A stretch of 64,000 nucleotides of DNA from Methanosarcina sp. MSH10X1 (GCF_004099695.1 NZ_SCHL01000002.1:1-64000), one strand, 5' to 3'. Numbered from the stretch's first letter, positions 26,697 through 36,273 are shown. Translations and numbers: made by a program. Notes: generated by a model from the letters alone, not told the origin.

Positions 26697-28346
26697 ATGG
26701 AACCCGAGAAAACTTCCGAAGGCAGAGTTGTTGCGTTTATAGATATAGGGACTAACTCGGTCCGGCTTCTTCTGGTCCGGATAAATCCCAATGGGTCTTA
26801 CCTTCCCCTGACCAAGCAGAAGGAAACTGTCCGGCTTGGGGATAGGGAATTCATAGACCGGATTTTGCAGCCTAAAGCGATAGAACGCGCAGTTGTTGTC
26901 TGCAAAAAGTTCATGGAACTTGCCAGGGCTTACAGGGCAGAAGAGGTTATAGCCGTGGCTACCTCGGCAACACGGGATGCAAGCAATAAGGTTCAGCTTC
27001 TCGAAATGTTGAAAAAGGAGGCAAATCTGGAAGTCTGCACAATTTCCGGAACCGAAGAAGCTCGTCTTATTTACCTTGGGGTTTCAAGCGGGATTCGGCT
27101 CGGAAGCTCAAAAGCTCTTTTCATAGATATCGGAGGTGGGAGCACTGAAGTATCGGTTGGGGACCAGACCCAGTGTTATTCTCTCTACTCCCTCAACCTT
27201 GGGTCCATCCGGCTGACAAACATGTTCCTGCCTGACGAGACCGGGCCTGTTTCCGAGGAACAGTATGAGCAGATTAAAGAACACATCCGTCGCAAACTTG
27301 CGGATATAACAAAAGACCTTTCCAGGTACAGCGTAAACTGTTCGATCGGAAGCTCGGGAACAATTGAAAACCTTGCCAGGGTCGCTTTTGTCTACCTGCA
27401 CAAAACATCCCATGAAAGCTTTGAGAAACTTGAATACGAAGACCTGAAGGAAATAGTCAGGGCAATGTGTGCCATGCCTCTTGAAGAACGGCGCAAATTC
27501 CCCGGAATCAACTCACAAAGAGCCGATATTATTATCGCAGGGGCTGCAATTATCGAAACATTCATGGAAGAGTTCGGGCTTTCCGAGGTCAGGGTAAGTA
27601 AACGCGGGCTTCGAGAAGGGCTGCTTGTAGATTACATCTCAAAGAGTGAGTTTTCTTACATGATTACACAGATGTCGGTAAGAAAACGCAGCATCATGCA
27701 GCTCGGACTTACCTGCAATTTCGATGAGGAACATGCCCATACCGTCACAAGGCTTGCCCTTGAACTTTTTGATAGCATTCAGGCGCTTGGAATTTACGAG
27801 TTCGGGGTAGGGGAAAGGGAACTTCTGGAGTACGGTTCAACCCTGCATGACATAGGGACTTTCCTGTCATATGATACCCATCAGGCCTATGCCTATCATC
27901 TTATAAGGGAGAGCAGTCTTCCGGGCTTTCAGCCTGAAGAAATCGAAACCATAGCGAACCTTGCCTATTTCCACAGGAAAAATACCCCTAAGAAGAAGCA
28001 TCCCAATCTTGTAGGGCTTAATAAAGAAGTAGTAAAAAGCATCAGGGTTCTGAGCGCCCTGCTCCGCATTGCCGAAGGGCTGGACCGCTCTCATAACGGA
28101 ATTATTTCCCATGTTCGGTTTTATATCGCCTCTACCGACAACCTGGTGCTTGAAATGCACGCTCAGCGGGAATGCCAGCTCGAGATCTGGGAGGTAGAGA
28201 AACAGAAAAAATACTTCAAGAAAATGTTCGGATATAATCTCCAATCCAAAGTTCTTATAATGCAGGATGCTGGAGTTCCCTTAGTCCTTGAAGGCAGTGC
28301 TGAACTTGAGGAAATTCCGGGTGTTGAGGTTTCATACAAAAGCTAA
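26697..28346 (+). CDS. ppx: Exopolyphosphatase (Ppx/GppA family) with HD domain
   Basis: 549 residues. The N-terminal actin-like ASKHA phosphatase (about 1-305) has the phosphate loop DIGTNSVRLLLV, ATSATRDASN, GTEEARLIYLGV, FIDIGGGSTEVS and SSGTIENLA. The C-terminal HD-type domain (about 315-500) has EEHAHTV, LHDIG and RIAEGLDRSH. It releases phosphate from polyphosphate or hydrolyses pppGpp-like nucleotides; adjacency to ppk favours polyphosphate. Start at ATG 26697, with AGGTGAT 5 nt upstream; an ATA/ATA extension from 26688 is unlikely. Confidence 0.93.
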   Translation: MEPEKTSEGRVVAFIDIGTNSVRLLLVRINPNGSYLPLTKQKETVRLGDREFIDRILQPKAIERAVVVCKKFMELARAYRAEEVIAVATSATRDASNKVQLLEMLKKEANLEVCTISGTEEARLIYLGVSSGIRLGSSKALFIDIGGGSTEVSVGDQTQCYSLYSLNLGSIRLTNMFLPDETGPVSEEQYEQIKEHIRRKLADITKDLSRYSVNCSIGSSGTIENLARVAFVYLHKTSHESFEKLEYEDLKEIVRAMCAMPLEERRKFPGINSQRADIIIAGAAIIETFMEEFGLSEVRVSKRGLREGLLVDYISKSEFSYMITQMSVRKRSIMQLGLTCNFDEEHAHTVTRLALELFDSIQALGIYEFGVGERELLEYGSTLHDIGTFLSYDTHQAYAYHLIRESSLPGFQPEEIETIANLAYFHRKNTPKKKHPNLVGLNKEVVKSIRVLSALLRIAEGLDRSHNGIISHVRFYIASTDNLVLEMHAQRECQLEIWEVEKQKKYFKKMFGYNLQSKVLIMQDAGVPLVLEGSAELEEIPGVEVSYKS

Positions 28347-28370
28347 ATTAACAGGCTTTATTGAAAATAA

Positions 28371-28393
28371 AATGAGTTTAAGTAAAGCTCATT
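28371..28393. terminator. Small hairpin between convergent ppx and CYTH/CHAD genes
   Basis: AATGAG (28371-28376) pairs with CTCATT (28388-28393); the second arm touches the stop codon of the minus-strand gene. Convergent placement suggests a shared terminator. The stem is short. Confidence 0.4.
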
Positions 28394-31034
28394 AATACAG
28401 ATTTTTTATTGCACTTTCAATTCTTTCCCTGAAATTCCTGTTCCTTATCCTTTCCCAGGCCTCGGGAAAAGTATTGAGCAGTGTCTGGAGTTCCTCTTCC
28501 CTGTACGCGAGATAGGCTTCGATTCCCTCTGCGCCTGTCGGGAACTTTTTCTTTTCGGAAGCTTTTTCACTTCCGGCAGAACCCCATTCTCCGGTTTTCA
28601 GGTAAGAGCCCAGCCGATCAACTGCAATTACTGCATCGTGCATATCTCCAAGGTGTTCCTGTAAGGTTTTAAGCTCCTTGACCAGGACTTTTGCATCTTC
28701 CCCAAGCACGCTCTCAAAGAATTCAAGGGTATAACGCATTCCTTTGGCTGCAATCCTTAGCCTGTGCAGACGTTCCACAGGAAGATAAGGTCCATCTACC
28801 CATTCGGAATACGCGTTGATATCTGCTAAACGTGCATAAAGGATTGAAGGGAGAACTTCTCTTACCCTGTGGGGCAAAGCATCATGTTTCCTGTTAATTG
28901 CAGGAAGGCCCAGATTTTCGGGAGAGGCAAGCACATCGGAAAATTCTCTTTTAAAAGCCTGGTATTTCTCGCTGTCCAGATAAGCAAGCATATCTTTCCT
29001 GGCTTCTTCTCGCTCCAGCGTTAGCATTGCAAAAAGGGAGTCCAGATCATGTTCATGCCCCGTAGGCAGGGTTTTCAGGTACTTTTCGGCCTTTTCGCGA
29101 AAAACGTCCAGATCCCTTACTTCCCCGAGCGAACCAAGTGTTATCTTTAGCCCTTTAAGATAAGGTTCAAGCTGTCTGGAATCAAGATAAGCCTCGAAAA
29201 TTTTTGTAGCCGCTCTCATCCTCCGGACTGCAACCCGCATATCATGGAGCTCTTCAATCTCTTCTCCTTTTACGGTTCCTCTTTCGTGGGAAAGCATGCT
29301 AGAAAATTGATAGGAAAGAATCCTGCAGGCAAGCCCTGCCATAGAGTCAGCAGGTCTAACAGTTACTTCCTTACGTTGTCTGAAATTTTTTTTCTCTATT
29401 TTTTCTTCCCTTTCAGCCTTTTTCTCTTCTCGTTTCTTCTCTTCTCCGGCTTGCTTCTTTTCTGGTTTCTTATCTTTCCCTGCCTGTTTCTTTATTCCTG
29501 CTTCATTTATTTCGGATTTATCTTCGGTCAGGTCTTTTTCTTCTTCAGCCCGGGAAAACAGGAGTTTGCTTTCAGAAAGAGTTTTCCAGAGCTTACTCTT
29601 TGTCTCAAATTTTTTTGCAGCTTTTTCATTTAGAGCTCCTATTATCTCTATTTCCAGAGCATCCTCAAGCTGCTTTATCTTCCCGGGCCTGGTACCGGAA
29701 GCTTCGAAAAGGTCTGCAATCGACGTAATGGCTGCAAGCATCAGGGCTTTATTCTGGAGGCCGGGAGGTAGCCTCGTATTGAGACCCTTAAAGATTGAGA
29801 TTACACCTTTTTCGTTTACATACGGATCATGAAGTTCCGTTATCAGGGCAAGCATCAAAGTTTCGTGGAGCCTGAGCCCTTTTATGGAGTGGGTCAGAAG
29901 GATTTCCCTGCTCATACGGTTACTCTCCTCGGGAAAGATAAAATTCCCGGTATCCTTCAGTAAGGCTGCAAGCCCCAGGAGTTTTCTCTCTTCCTGGCCC
30001 ATTCCATGAAATATAAACAGCTCGTCAAAAAGCGTAAGAGCATATTCCCGGGTTTTTTCTGCTCTGTTTGTATTTGCTTCATAGTATTCAAGCAGGCTTT
30101 CGGGGTCCCATCGCTTAAATCCTGCCTCTTTCTTTCCCTTTTTCAAAATATGGTTTTTTCCGACCAGGAGATGAAACTCACAGTCTTTTTCTTTATATGT
30201 TGTAAAAGGAAAAATAGAAAGCCTTTTTTCCTTAAACTTTGAGCGCAGGGCTTTGATTCCGGTTTGAGGGACTTTCAGAAGCTGACTGAGCTCCTCACAG
30301 GTCTGTCCCCTGTCAAGTCCTATTAAAATTTGAGCCTGCTTTCCATACATATTTTTCTGGCTGGCAAGCTGTGCGCAAAAAGCTCTTTCTCTCAGGCTGA
30401 GGAAAGTGTTCTCTGGAAGTTTCTCCATGAAAAGATAGGCTCTCTCGAACTTGGAAAAATGGCTTTCTGCCAGGTTATAGTGCCTGAGCAGGAAGACCCG
30501 CATAATTTCCAGATCTTCCTGGCTTCCTTCACTTTTAAGCTCAATTTCAAATTCATTATAGTGCTTTTCTCTGCCTCCGCTCTTCAGGTTTACCCTATCC
30601 AGGTAAGTCTCGGCTACAAGTCTTTCTCCCATCTTTACCTGGCGTATCATTCTTTTCTGTTTGAGGGACAGGAGCGGGAAAAGGTCAAGCCCTGCCGTAA
30701 GTTCGAAAATCAGATCTCTGATACGAGGGTCAGGGCACTCAAGCACAGATTTTCCTTCAGGCAGGAAACTTACATACTCCTCTCGCCTGTGAGTTCCTCC
30801 TTCAAAACCTCCCAGGCTTTTAACGGTTACCCAGCTTCCCTCTTCGCCATGCGATTTCCTGACCCTCAGGTAATAGCCCGATGCCATAATAGCCCGGTTC
30901 TCAGTATCAAAGAAAATATCCTCATTTAACTGAATTTTTGCCCCGGAGAGAGCGTATGAAGCAAGCTCCGAAAGGCTTTCAAGGGCCTGAAAATCCACCT
31001 CTTCTGTTACAAGAAACTTAGACTCTATCTCCAT
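28392..31034 (-). CDS. CYTH-HTH-HD-like-CHAD polyphosphate-associated fusion protein
   Basis: 880 residues from the ATG at 31034, which has GGAGAG 6 nt upstream and yields the CYTH start MEIESKFLV. Parts: CYTH triphosphate-tunnel domain (about 1-200; ExExK, then LRVRK, KQKRMIR, EIELK); a helix-turn-helix (about 225-275; LDRGQTCEELSQLLKVPQTG); an HD-like domain (about 312-470) resembling the Ppx C-terminal domain but with LKDTG in place of LHDIG, so probably inactive; a Lys/Glu linker (495-558); and a CHAD domain (about 565-880; LHDMRVAVRRMRAATKIFE, LHRLRIAAKGMRYTLEFFE). CYTH binds or cleaves triphosphates and CHAD binds polyphosphate. A longer reading to 31145 translates repeat DNA and is rejected. 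Confidence 0.85.
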   Translation of the reverse strand: MEIESKFLVTEEVDFQALESLSELASYALSGAKIQLNEDIFFDTENRAIMASGYYLRVRKSHGEEGSWVTVKSLGGFEGGTHRREEYVSFLPEGKSVLECPDPRIRDLIFELTAGLDLFPLLSLKQKRMIRQVKMGERLVAETYLDRVNLKSGGREKHYNEFEIELKSEGSQEDLEIMRVFLLRHYNLAESHFSKFERAYLFMEKLPENTFLSLRERAFCAQLASQKNMYGKQAQILIGLDRGQTCEELSQLLKVPQTGIKALRSKFKEKRLSIFPFTTYKEKDCEFHLLVGKNHILKKGKKEAGFKRWDPESLLEYYEANTNRAEKTREYALTLFDELFIFHGMGQEERKLLGLAALLKDTGNFIFPEESNRMSREILLTHSIKGLRLHETLMLALITELHDPYVNEKGVISIFKGLNTRLPPGLQNKALMLAAITSIADLFEASGTRPGKIKQLEDALEIEIIGALNEKAAKKFETKSKLWKTLSESKLLFSRAEEEKDLTEDKSEINEAGIKKQAGKDKKPEKKQAGEEKKREEKKAEREEKIEKKNFRQRKEVTVRPADSMAGLACRILSYQFSSMLSHERGTVKGEEIEELHDMRVAVRRMRAATKIFEAYLDSRQLEPYLKGLKITLGSLGEVRDLDVFREKAEKYLKTLPTGHEHDLDSLFAMLTLEREEARKDMLAYLDSEKYQAFKREFSDVLASPENLGLPAINRKHDALPHRVREVLPSILYARLADINAYSEWVDGPYLPVERLHRLRIAAKGMRYTLEFFESVLGEDAKVLVKELKTLQEHLGDMHDAVIAVDRLGSYLKTGEWGSAGSEKASEKKKFPTGAEGIEAYLAYREEELQTLLNTFPEAWERIRNRNFRERIESAIKNLY

Positions 31035-31103
31035 ACTTTTCTCTCCACAAGCCTTTTCAAAAAAATCCTTGATTGCAAGCCTTTTACAAAAATCCTTGAT
31101 CGC

Positions 31104-31385
31104 AAGCCTTTTGAGAAAAGGCTTGAGCGAAAACCCATGCTTCATCTAAACCAACATAACCGGAGCGTGATAAACCGGCGCAACGCAAGCCTTTTGAGAA
31201 AAGGCTTGAGCGAAAATCCCCAGGCAACGGCGTGATAAACCGGCGCAACGCAAGCCTTTTGAGGAAAGGCTTGAGCGAAAACCTTTTGAGAAAAGGTTTT
31301 ATCGAAAACAACGTAACGGCGTGATCGACCGGCGCAACGGTCGCGGGTCAACGGTTTCGGGTCAACGGTTTCGGGTCAGCGGTTG
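31104..31385. repeat. Cluster of hairpin repeats upstream of the CYTH/CHAD gene
   Basis: Four palindromes of the type AAGCCTTTT-GAG-AAAAGGCTT at 31104-31124, 31187-31207, 31252-31272 (one mismatch) and a variant AAAACCTTTT-GAG-AAAAGGTTTT at 31278-31300. Two lie in a 65-bp repeat containing GCGTGATAAACCGGCGCAAC (from about 31165 and 31230; a third partial copy from 31319). A 14-bp tandem CGGGTCAACGGTTT follows three times (31344-31385). The GC content is far above the surrounding spacer. A partial unit also lies at 31049-31103. Confidence 0.85.
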
Positions 31386-32122
31386 CGCTCAAGTAGAGTA
31401 ATTTATAATTAAAGATATTATATGTGATTATTATGTGGTTAAGAGTGCTGGTTTACAAATTCGAGTACCGCCTCTTTCCATGTTTTTATGGTTGTAAATA
31501 TCAGTTTACCAGGTTAGTGTTTTCCGAAATATAACATCACCATGGCTGCATGGCTATGATTAAACTGAACATACAGATATACGTTTAAGATCACAGTTAT
31601 ATTGGTTGAAGTACTATAAATTTCAGTATTTACGGAGTCGTTTTTTCTGTAATTACCGCCTGACTCTTTATAAATAAATCTAATATTATTCTTTTAGCCT
31701 GTCAGGATTAATCAATGCCTGATATTTTCCAGTTAAGACTTCTGGCTCTTGTTTTGTGATGGAAGGAATGAGTGAAAATTCAAAAAAGCTAAATGCAGTA
31801 AAACATATCTACTAAAAATTTAGAAAAAACGGCTGATATATTTATAAAAATCTAACTCTCTGGAAATTTAGTTTACTCATAGTAAATCCGGGATTTTCTT
31901 ATTAATTAGATTTCATCATATAATATCTGGTCTGAATATCTAGAGATTAATGCTTGACACCATTAAAATTGAAATCACTAAAGGTTATCCATTCAAAGTG
32001 CAGGATAACCTTATTTCTGCCTCTGTAACCCATTAAGCTCCGCTCCAGCCAGAAATAATTTTACAATCCGAGCTTTCATATTATCAATAATAGCAGATCA
32101 ATAATCTATGGAGTAACTTCCC
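31386..32122. other. Intergenic region upstream of cdc6, with long dyad
   Basis: About 740 nt of AT-rich DNA without a convincing gene. It holds a perfect 10-bp inverted repeat AAGGTTATCC (31981-31990)/GGATAACCTT (32003-32012), about 110 nt before the cdc6 start. A dyad plus AT-rich flank next to an Orc1/Cdc6 gene is a candidate initiator-binding or autoregulatory site. Confidence 0.45.
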
Positions 32123-33244
32123 TTGACAGGTAATGACATACTACTCTGGGATGAGACCCTATTTAAGGACCCCTCCGTGCTTGAGCCTGATTATCTTCCC
32201 GATTATTTTCCTCACAGGGAGTCACAATTGAATTCGCTGAAGTTCGCGCTCAAGCCAGCCCTGCGCGGTATGCGGCCTTTAAATTGTTTGCTGGTAGGCC
32301 CTCCCGGAACAGGAAAGACCAGTGCGGTTATGAAAATATTCAGGGAAGTTGAAGCCCACTCATCCGGCGTCGTTACTGTCAAAGTCAACTGCCAGATTGA
32401 CTCCACACGCTTTGCGGTAATGTCCAGGATTTACAGAAAGCTTTTTGGCATCTCTCCTCCCAACTCGGGAATTGCATTCAGGAAGATCTTTGAAACGGTT
32501 GTTAATTTCCTTGTCTCTTCTGAAAAAATTCTGCTTGTTGCTCTGGATGACCTCAATTATCTCTGTTATGAAGGGCATGCCAATGAAGTGATGTATTCGC
32601 TTTTAAGGGCACATGAGCAGTATCCCGGAGCAAAGATAGGAATAATAGGGATAGTAAACGATGCGTCGGATCTCTACTGTCTTGATTCCAGGGTTAATTC
32701 GGTTTTCCTGCCTGAGGATATCCCTTTCCCGAGATATGGAAGCGCTGAGATTCTTGATATTCTCAAAGACCGTGTAAAGTATGGCTTTTATCCGAAGGTA
32801 ATTTCTGACGAACTGCTGGAGCTTATTGTCTCTTATGTAGAAAGGACCGGAGACCTCAGGGTTGGAATTGACCTTCTCAAACGTTCCGGTTTTAATGCCG
32901 AACGCAGGGGGAGCCGCACAATCTCTTCCGAAGATGTGGAGAAAGCTTACGAAGCATCCAAACTGCTTCATCTCTGCAGGGGTATAAGTCTTCTGTCCGA
33001 TCCTGAGAAACGCCTGCTCGAACTAATAGCCAGAAAGCGAGAAATCCAGGCAGGCGAGCTTTATAAATCCTTCCATGAACTGACCCGGCTCGGATATACT
33101 CGCTTTTACGGAATTGTCAACAGGCTCCAGGTGTTTAACTACATAGATGCGGATTTCACAGGCAAGGGTCAGAGAGGCAGGACGAGAATTATAAAAACAA
33201 AATTCGAAGCTGAGGATATTCTTAATTGCCTTGAAAAGAAGTGA
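32123..33244 (+). CDS. cdc6: Orc1/Cdc6-type replication initiator
   Basis: 373-residue AAA+ protein that recognises origins and loads MCM. Walker A VGPPGTGKTSA (about residue 60), Walker B LLVALDDLNYL, sensor region IIGIVNDAS, arginine-finger region DSRVNSVF, and a C-terminal winged helix (from about 300). N-terminal FHRESQ-type motif is seen as YFPHRESQLNSL. Start is TTG with GGAGT 7-8 nt upstream. Methanosarcina species carry more than one Cdc6 paralogue; which one this is cannot be fixed here. Confidence 0.9.
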   Translation: MTGNDILLWDETLFKDPSVLEPDYLPDYFPHRESQLNSLKFALKPALRGMRPLNCLLVGPPGTGKTSAVMKIFREVEAHSSGVVTVKVNCQIDSTRFAVMSRIYRKLFGISPPNSGIAFRKIFETVVNFLVSSEKILLVALDDLNYLCYEGHANEVMYSLLRAHEQYPGAKIGIIGIVNDASDLYCLDSRVNSVFLPEDIPFPRYGSAEILDILKDRVKYGFYPKVISDELLELIVSYVERTGDLRVGIDLLKRSGFNAERRGSRTISSEDVEKAYEASKLLHLCRGISLLSDPEKRLLELIARKREIQAGELYKSFHELTRLGYTRFYGIVNRLQVFNYIDADFTGKGQRGRTRIIKTKFEAEDILNCLEKK

Positions 33245-33373
33245 GCGCAGAATTCTAAAAGAAGCCTCTGGATTTTAGAAAATTAAAAAGTCTGAAAAAA
33301 GGAGATTCACATGGATTTCCGGTGAGAGGCCGGAAGAGAGATTTCAGACTTCAATTTGCAGGGATAAAAGAAG

Positions 33374-33402
33374 GACACGGTCTGAAAACCGTGCCTTTTC
33401 CT
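33374..33402. terminator. Hairpin terminator between cdc6 and thermosome genes
   Basis: CACGGT (33376-33381) pairs with ACCGTG (33388-33393) over a 6-nt loop, extended by G33374-C33395 around a mismatch, and is followed by TTTTCCTCTTT. Convergent genes; probably used by cdc6 and possibly by the opposing chaperonin gene. Confidence 0.6.
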
Positions 33403-33439
33403 CTTTATCCCAGAATGGTTTGTGATTTCTTTTTCCAGA

Positions 33440-35092
33440 TTACATCATTGGAGGCATTCCGCCCATTCCGCCCATTCCACCCATTCCTGGAGGCATTCCG
33501 CCCATTTCTTCTGGGCCTGGGGCTGCACGGGTAGAAGCTATAATATCGTCGATCCTCAGGATCATAACAGCAGACTCTGTAGCTGCATTGATTACCTGGG
33601 TCTTGACTCTGAGAGGCTCGACTACAAAGTCTTTCCACATGTCAACGACTTTCCCTTCAAAAACGTTGAGTCCTGCGGTTTTTATGCCTTTCTCGTGCTG
33701 GGAGCGCAACTCCATGAGCATGTCGATGGGGTCGAGCCCTGCATTTTCTGCAAGAGTTCTCGGAATGATTTCAAGAGCTTCGGCATAGGCTTTTACTGCA
33801 AGCTGTTCTCTGCCTTCGAGGGTTGCTGCGTATTCCTGGAGCCTGAGTGCAACCTCAACTTCAGGGGAACCGCCGCCTGCAACAAGCTTCTCATCCTCGA
33901 TTGCAACGCCAACAACACGCAGGGCATCCTCAAGAGCGCTGTCAATGCTGTCAACTACATGCTCTGTGCCGCCGCGCAGAAGGATGGTTACAGCTTTCGG
34001 GTTGTTGCAGCCTGTGACAAAGGTCATATTGTCGCCGCCAACTCTCTTCTCTTCCACAAGTCCTGCATATCCGAGGTCTTCGGGAGTGATCTCGTCCATG
34101 TTGGTAATGAGTTTGCCGCCCGTTGCTCTGGCAAGCTTTTCCATGTCGCTCTTTTTAACTCTGCGCACGGCAAAGATACCTGCTTTTGCAAGGTAGTGCT
34201 GGGCAAGGTCTTCAATTCCCTTCTGGCAGAAGACAACGTTTGCTCCACTGCCGATAACCTTCTGGACTATCTTCTTCAGCATCTGCTCTTCCTGGTCAAG
34301 GAAAGACTGGAGCTGGTCAGGAGAGGTTATGGAGATTTCCGCGTCGACTTCGGTATCCTTGAGTTCGATTGCGGCGTTGAGGAGAATGATTTTTGCGTCC
34401 TTAATTTTTTCAGGCATATTGGGATGGATTCTTTCCTTATCAATGATCATGCCCCTGATGAGCTCGGAATCCTCTACCCTGCCGCCTACCTTCTTCACAA
34501 CATTGATATTGTCTCTGTCAACGCTTGCCTTTCCGTTTGTGTCCACAACGCTTGTGACGGCATCTACGGCGATTCCGGAGAGAAGTTTTTTGGAGGACTC
34601 TGCACCCTTTCCGGTCATTGCGGTTTCAGCGATGCTGACTAACAGGTCACGATCGGACATTTCTACTGTCATTGCCAGGGAGTTAAGGACTTCTACGGCT
34701 TTTTCGGCTGCAAGCCTGTACCCTGATGCAATAATTGTCGGGTGGATTTCCTGCTCAATTAAATCCTCAGCTTTGCTTAAGAGCTGGCCTGCGACCACAG
34801 CTGCACTGGTAGTGCCGTCCCCTACTTCTTCATCCTGGGTCTTGGCTACTTCCACTACCATCTTTGCTGCAGGGTGTTCGATGTCCATCTCTTTAAGAAT
34901 GGTTGCCCCGTCGTTTGTAATAACTACATCACCCATAGAGTCCACGAGCATTTTGTCCATGCCCTTGGGTCCGAGGGTGGTTCTGACGGCTTCGGCTACT
35001 GCCTTTGCAGCCATAATATTGTTACTCTGGGCATCCCTGCCTCTGGTTCGCTTACTTCCTTCTTTTAAAATGAATATTGGCTGTCCTGCCAT
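33440..35092 (-). CDS. ths: Thermosome (group II chaperonin) subunit
   Basis: 550 residues. A cytosolic double-ring chaperonin subunit with built-in lid. Signatures: [12 protein letters not shown], nucleotide loop [24 protein letters not shown], and the C-terminal flexible GGM tail ([20 protein letters not shown]). GGAGG lies 8 nt before the ATG. Methanosarcina encodes several subunits; this is a complete one. Monocistronic, probably heat-inducible like its relatives, but no specific heat-shock element was identified. Confidence 0.95.
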   Translation of the reverse strand: MAGQPIFILKEGSKRTRGRDAQSNNIMAAKAVAEAVRTTLGPKGMDKMLVDSMGDVVITNDGATILKEMDIEHPAAKMVVEVAKTQDEEVGDGTTSAAVVAGQLLSKAEDLIEQEIHPTIIASGYRLAAEKAVEVLNSLAMTVEMSDRDLLVSIAETAMTGKGAESSKKLLSGIAVDAVTSVVDTNGKASVDRDNINVVKKVGGRVEDSELIRGMIIDKERIHPNMPEKIKDAKIILLNAAIELKDTEVDAEISITSPDQLQSFLDQEEQMLKKIVQKVIGSGANVVFCQKGIEDLAQHYLAKAGIFAVRRVKKSDMEKLARATGGKLITNMDEITPEDLGYAGLVEEKRVGGDNMTFVTGCNNPKAVTILLRGGTEHVVDSIDSALEDALRVVGVAIEDEKLVAGGGSPEVEVALRLQEYAATLEGREQLAVKAYAEALEIIPRTLAENAGLDPIDMLMELRSQHEKGIKTAGLNVFEGKVVDMWKDFVVEPLRVKTQVINAATESAVMILRIDDIIASTRAAPGPEEMGGMPPGMGGMGGMGGMPPMM

Positions 35093-35163
35093 GATTTAAT
35101 CCTCCATTAGTGTGAGTTTGAAATAGCTCTTGAATTAAAATCGCATTTTACATGTTTGTACTT

Positions 35164-35174
35164 CTATATAAACT
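35164..35174 (-). promoter_or_regulatory. Putative thermosome TATA box
   Basis: Minus-strand AGTTTATATAG lies about 75 nt before the ATG at 35092, giving a leader of about 50 nt that carries the GGAGG site. The 35175-35501 stretch shows no other gene. Confidence 0.4.
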
Positions 35175-35501
35175 CATCCCGTTGTCAGTTCAGAATAATA
35201 GGGATTTCGTTTACGGCTTCTCTCAAATAGGAGGCAGGGTAAACCAGTCTCATCCGGCCTTTTCACGGAAAACCGCACTATATGATTGCGGATTTTTCAA
35301 AAAAAGTGAGCTACAAAAAATAGGATACTCACCTGTTCCGACATGCAGCCTCTTTCTAATTTCGGAAAGACTGTCGAGTATATAAACACACACAGATATA
35401 GCACAGCTATAGCACAGATAATTTAGTAAGACATAGTTTTTAGTGATGCTAATTGTTTCAAGTTCTTCATCCCGGAGACTCTGGAGCGCCTACATCAGCT
35501 T

Positions 35502-36245
35502 TTACTTCCTTGTCGCCGGAAGTTTTGAAAGAACCTTTTCTACTTCCTTCATTTTCTCAAAAGAAAGCCCAAGCGGGACCTCAAAATCTCCATATCCGCT
35601 GTGCTTTCTTGAGCCCTTGCATCCGAAAGACAAACCCATGCCCTGCCTGTATGCAAGTACGGTACAGTCCCCACAGATTGAAGCTGCGCCCATTGTATCC
35701 AGTGCTACCCTTTCCCCTTTCGAATACGCACTGGCCTGAACAATACGCATGGCTTTTTCGGGCTTCAGGAAAAGAATCATCACATCGAAACTACCTTTAT
35801 TCAGGGACAGGGGCTCAACTCGTATGAAGCGAAACCTTACTTTCAATCTCGGAAGCGATAAAGCTGCATTTTCCGCAGCCTGAAAATCCTTATATCTTCC
35901 GGAATTCGCGTAATATGCTGCAGGACTTTCCTCCGAGAAGCCCAGCACATAATCTCCAGGAGAGCAACTCTGCCCCGAGACAAGGAATTTTTCTCCCATA
36001 CGGGCTTTCTGCACAAGTTCGCAAAAAAGAAGGCAGGAGTTTTCAGGAAACTTTTCATTTCCTGTGTCGGCTGCATTCTCGGCGGCTTCCCCTTCGATGC
36101 TTTTTTTGATTTCGTGCTCGCTTTCGTTCCCTGCTTCATTGCCGAATTCGTGCCCTTTTTCGAAGGTTACGCACACAGGTTCACCGATTTCTATCAGGCG
36201 GCTGAGCTCAGGGTATTTTGAGAAAGGCATTTGCTCGGAGTACAT
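35502..36245 (-). CDS. DUF169 family protein
   Basis: 247 residues of the DUF169 family, frequent in methanogens and anaerobes. Conserved segments: GEPVCVTFEKG, LLFCELVQKARMGEKFLV, SCSPGDYVLGFSEESPAAYY, ICGDCTVLAYRQGMGLSFGCKGSRKHSGY. Several conserved cysteines suggest metal or cofactor binding; function unknown. A low-complexity acidic insert (residues about 33-65) separates the first strand from the rest. GGGAG lies 8 nt before the ATG. It follows sepS by 28 nt on the same strand, so probably co-transcribed. Confidence 0.8.
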   Translation of the reverse strand: MYSEQMPFSKYPELSRLIEIGEPVCVTFEKGHEFGNEAGNESEHEIKKSIEGEAAENAADTGNEKFPENSCLLFCELVQKARMGEKFLVSGQSCSPGDYVLGFSEESPAAYYANSGRYKDFQAAENAALSLPRLKVRFRFIRVEPLSLNKGSFDVMILFLKPEKAMRIVQASAYSKGERVALDTMGAASICGDCTVLAYRQGMGLSFGCKGSRKHSGYGDFEVPLGLSFEKMKEVEKVLSKLPATRK

Positions 36246-36273
36246 TTAGTCTGCTCCCGTTTTTCCCCGGCCT

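Noticed and set aside
31035-31145. 37-residue N-terminal extension of the CYTH/CHAD protein
   Set aside because: It translates hairpin repeat DNA (KRLAIKDF repeated). The ATG at 31034 has GGAGAG and begins exactly at the CYTH motif.
31104-31385. CRISPR-like array
   Set aside because: Repeats are palindromic and overlapping, spacers are not unique or of uniform length, and no cas gene is present.
33422-35099. Long plus-strand frames (406 and 256 codons) opposite the thermosome gene
   Set aside because: Shadows of a highly conserved chaperonin gene with strong codon bias; no family resemblance.
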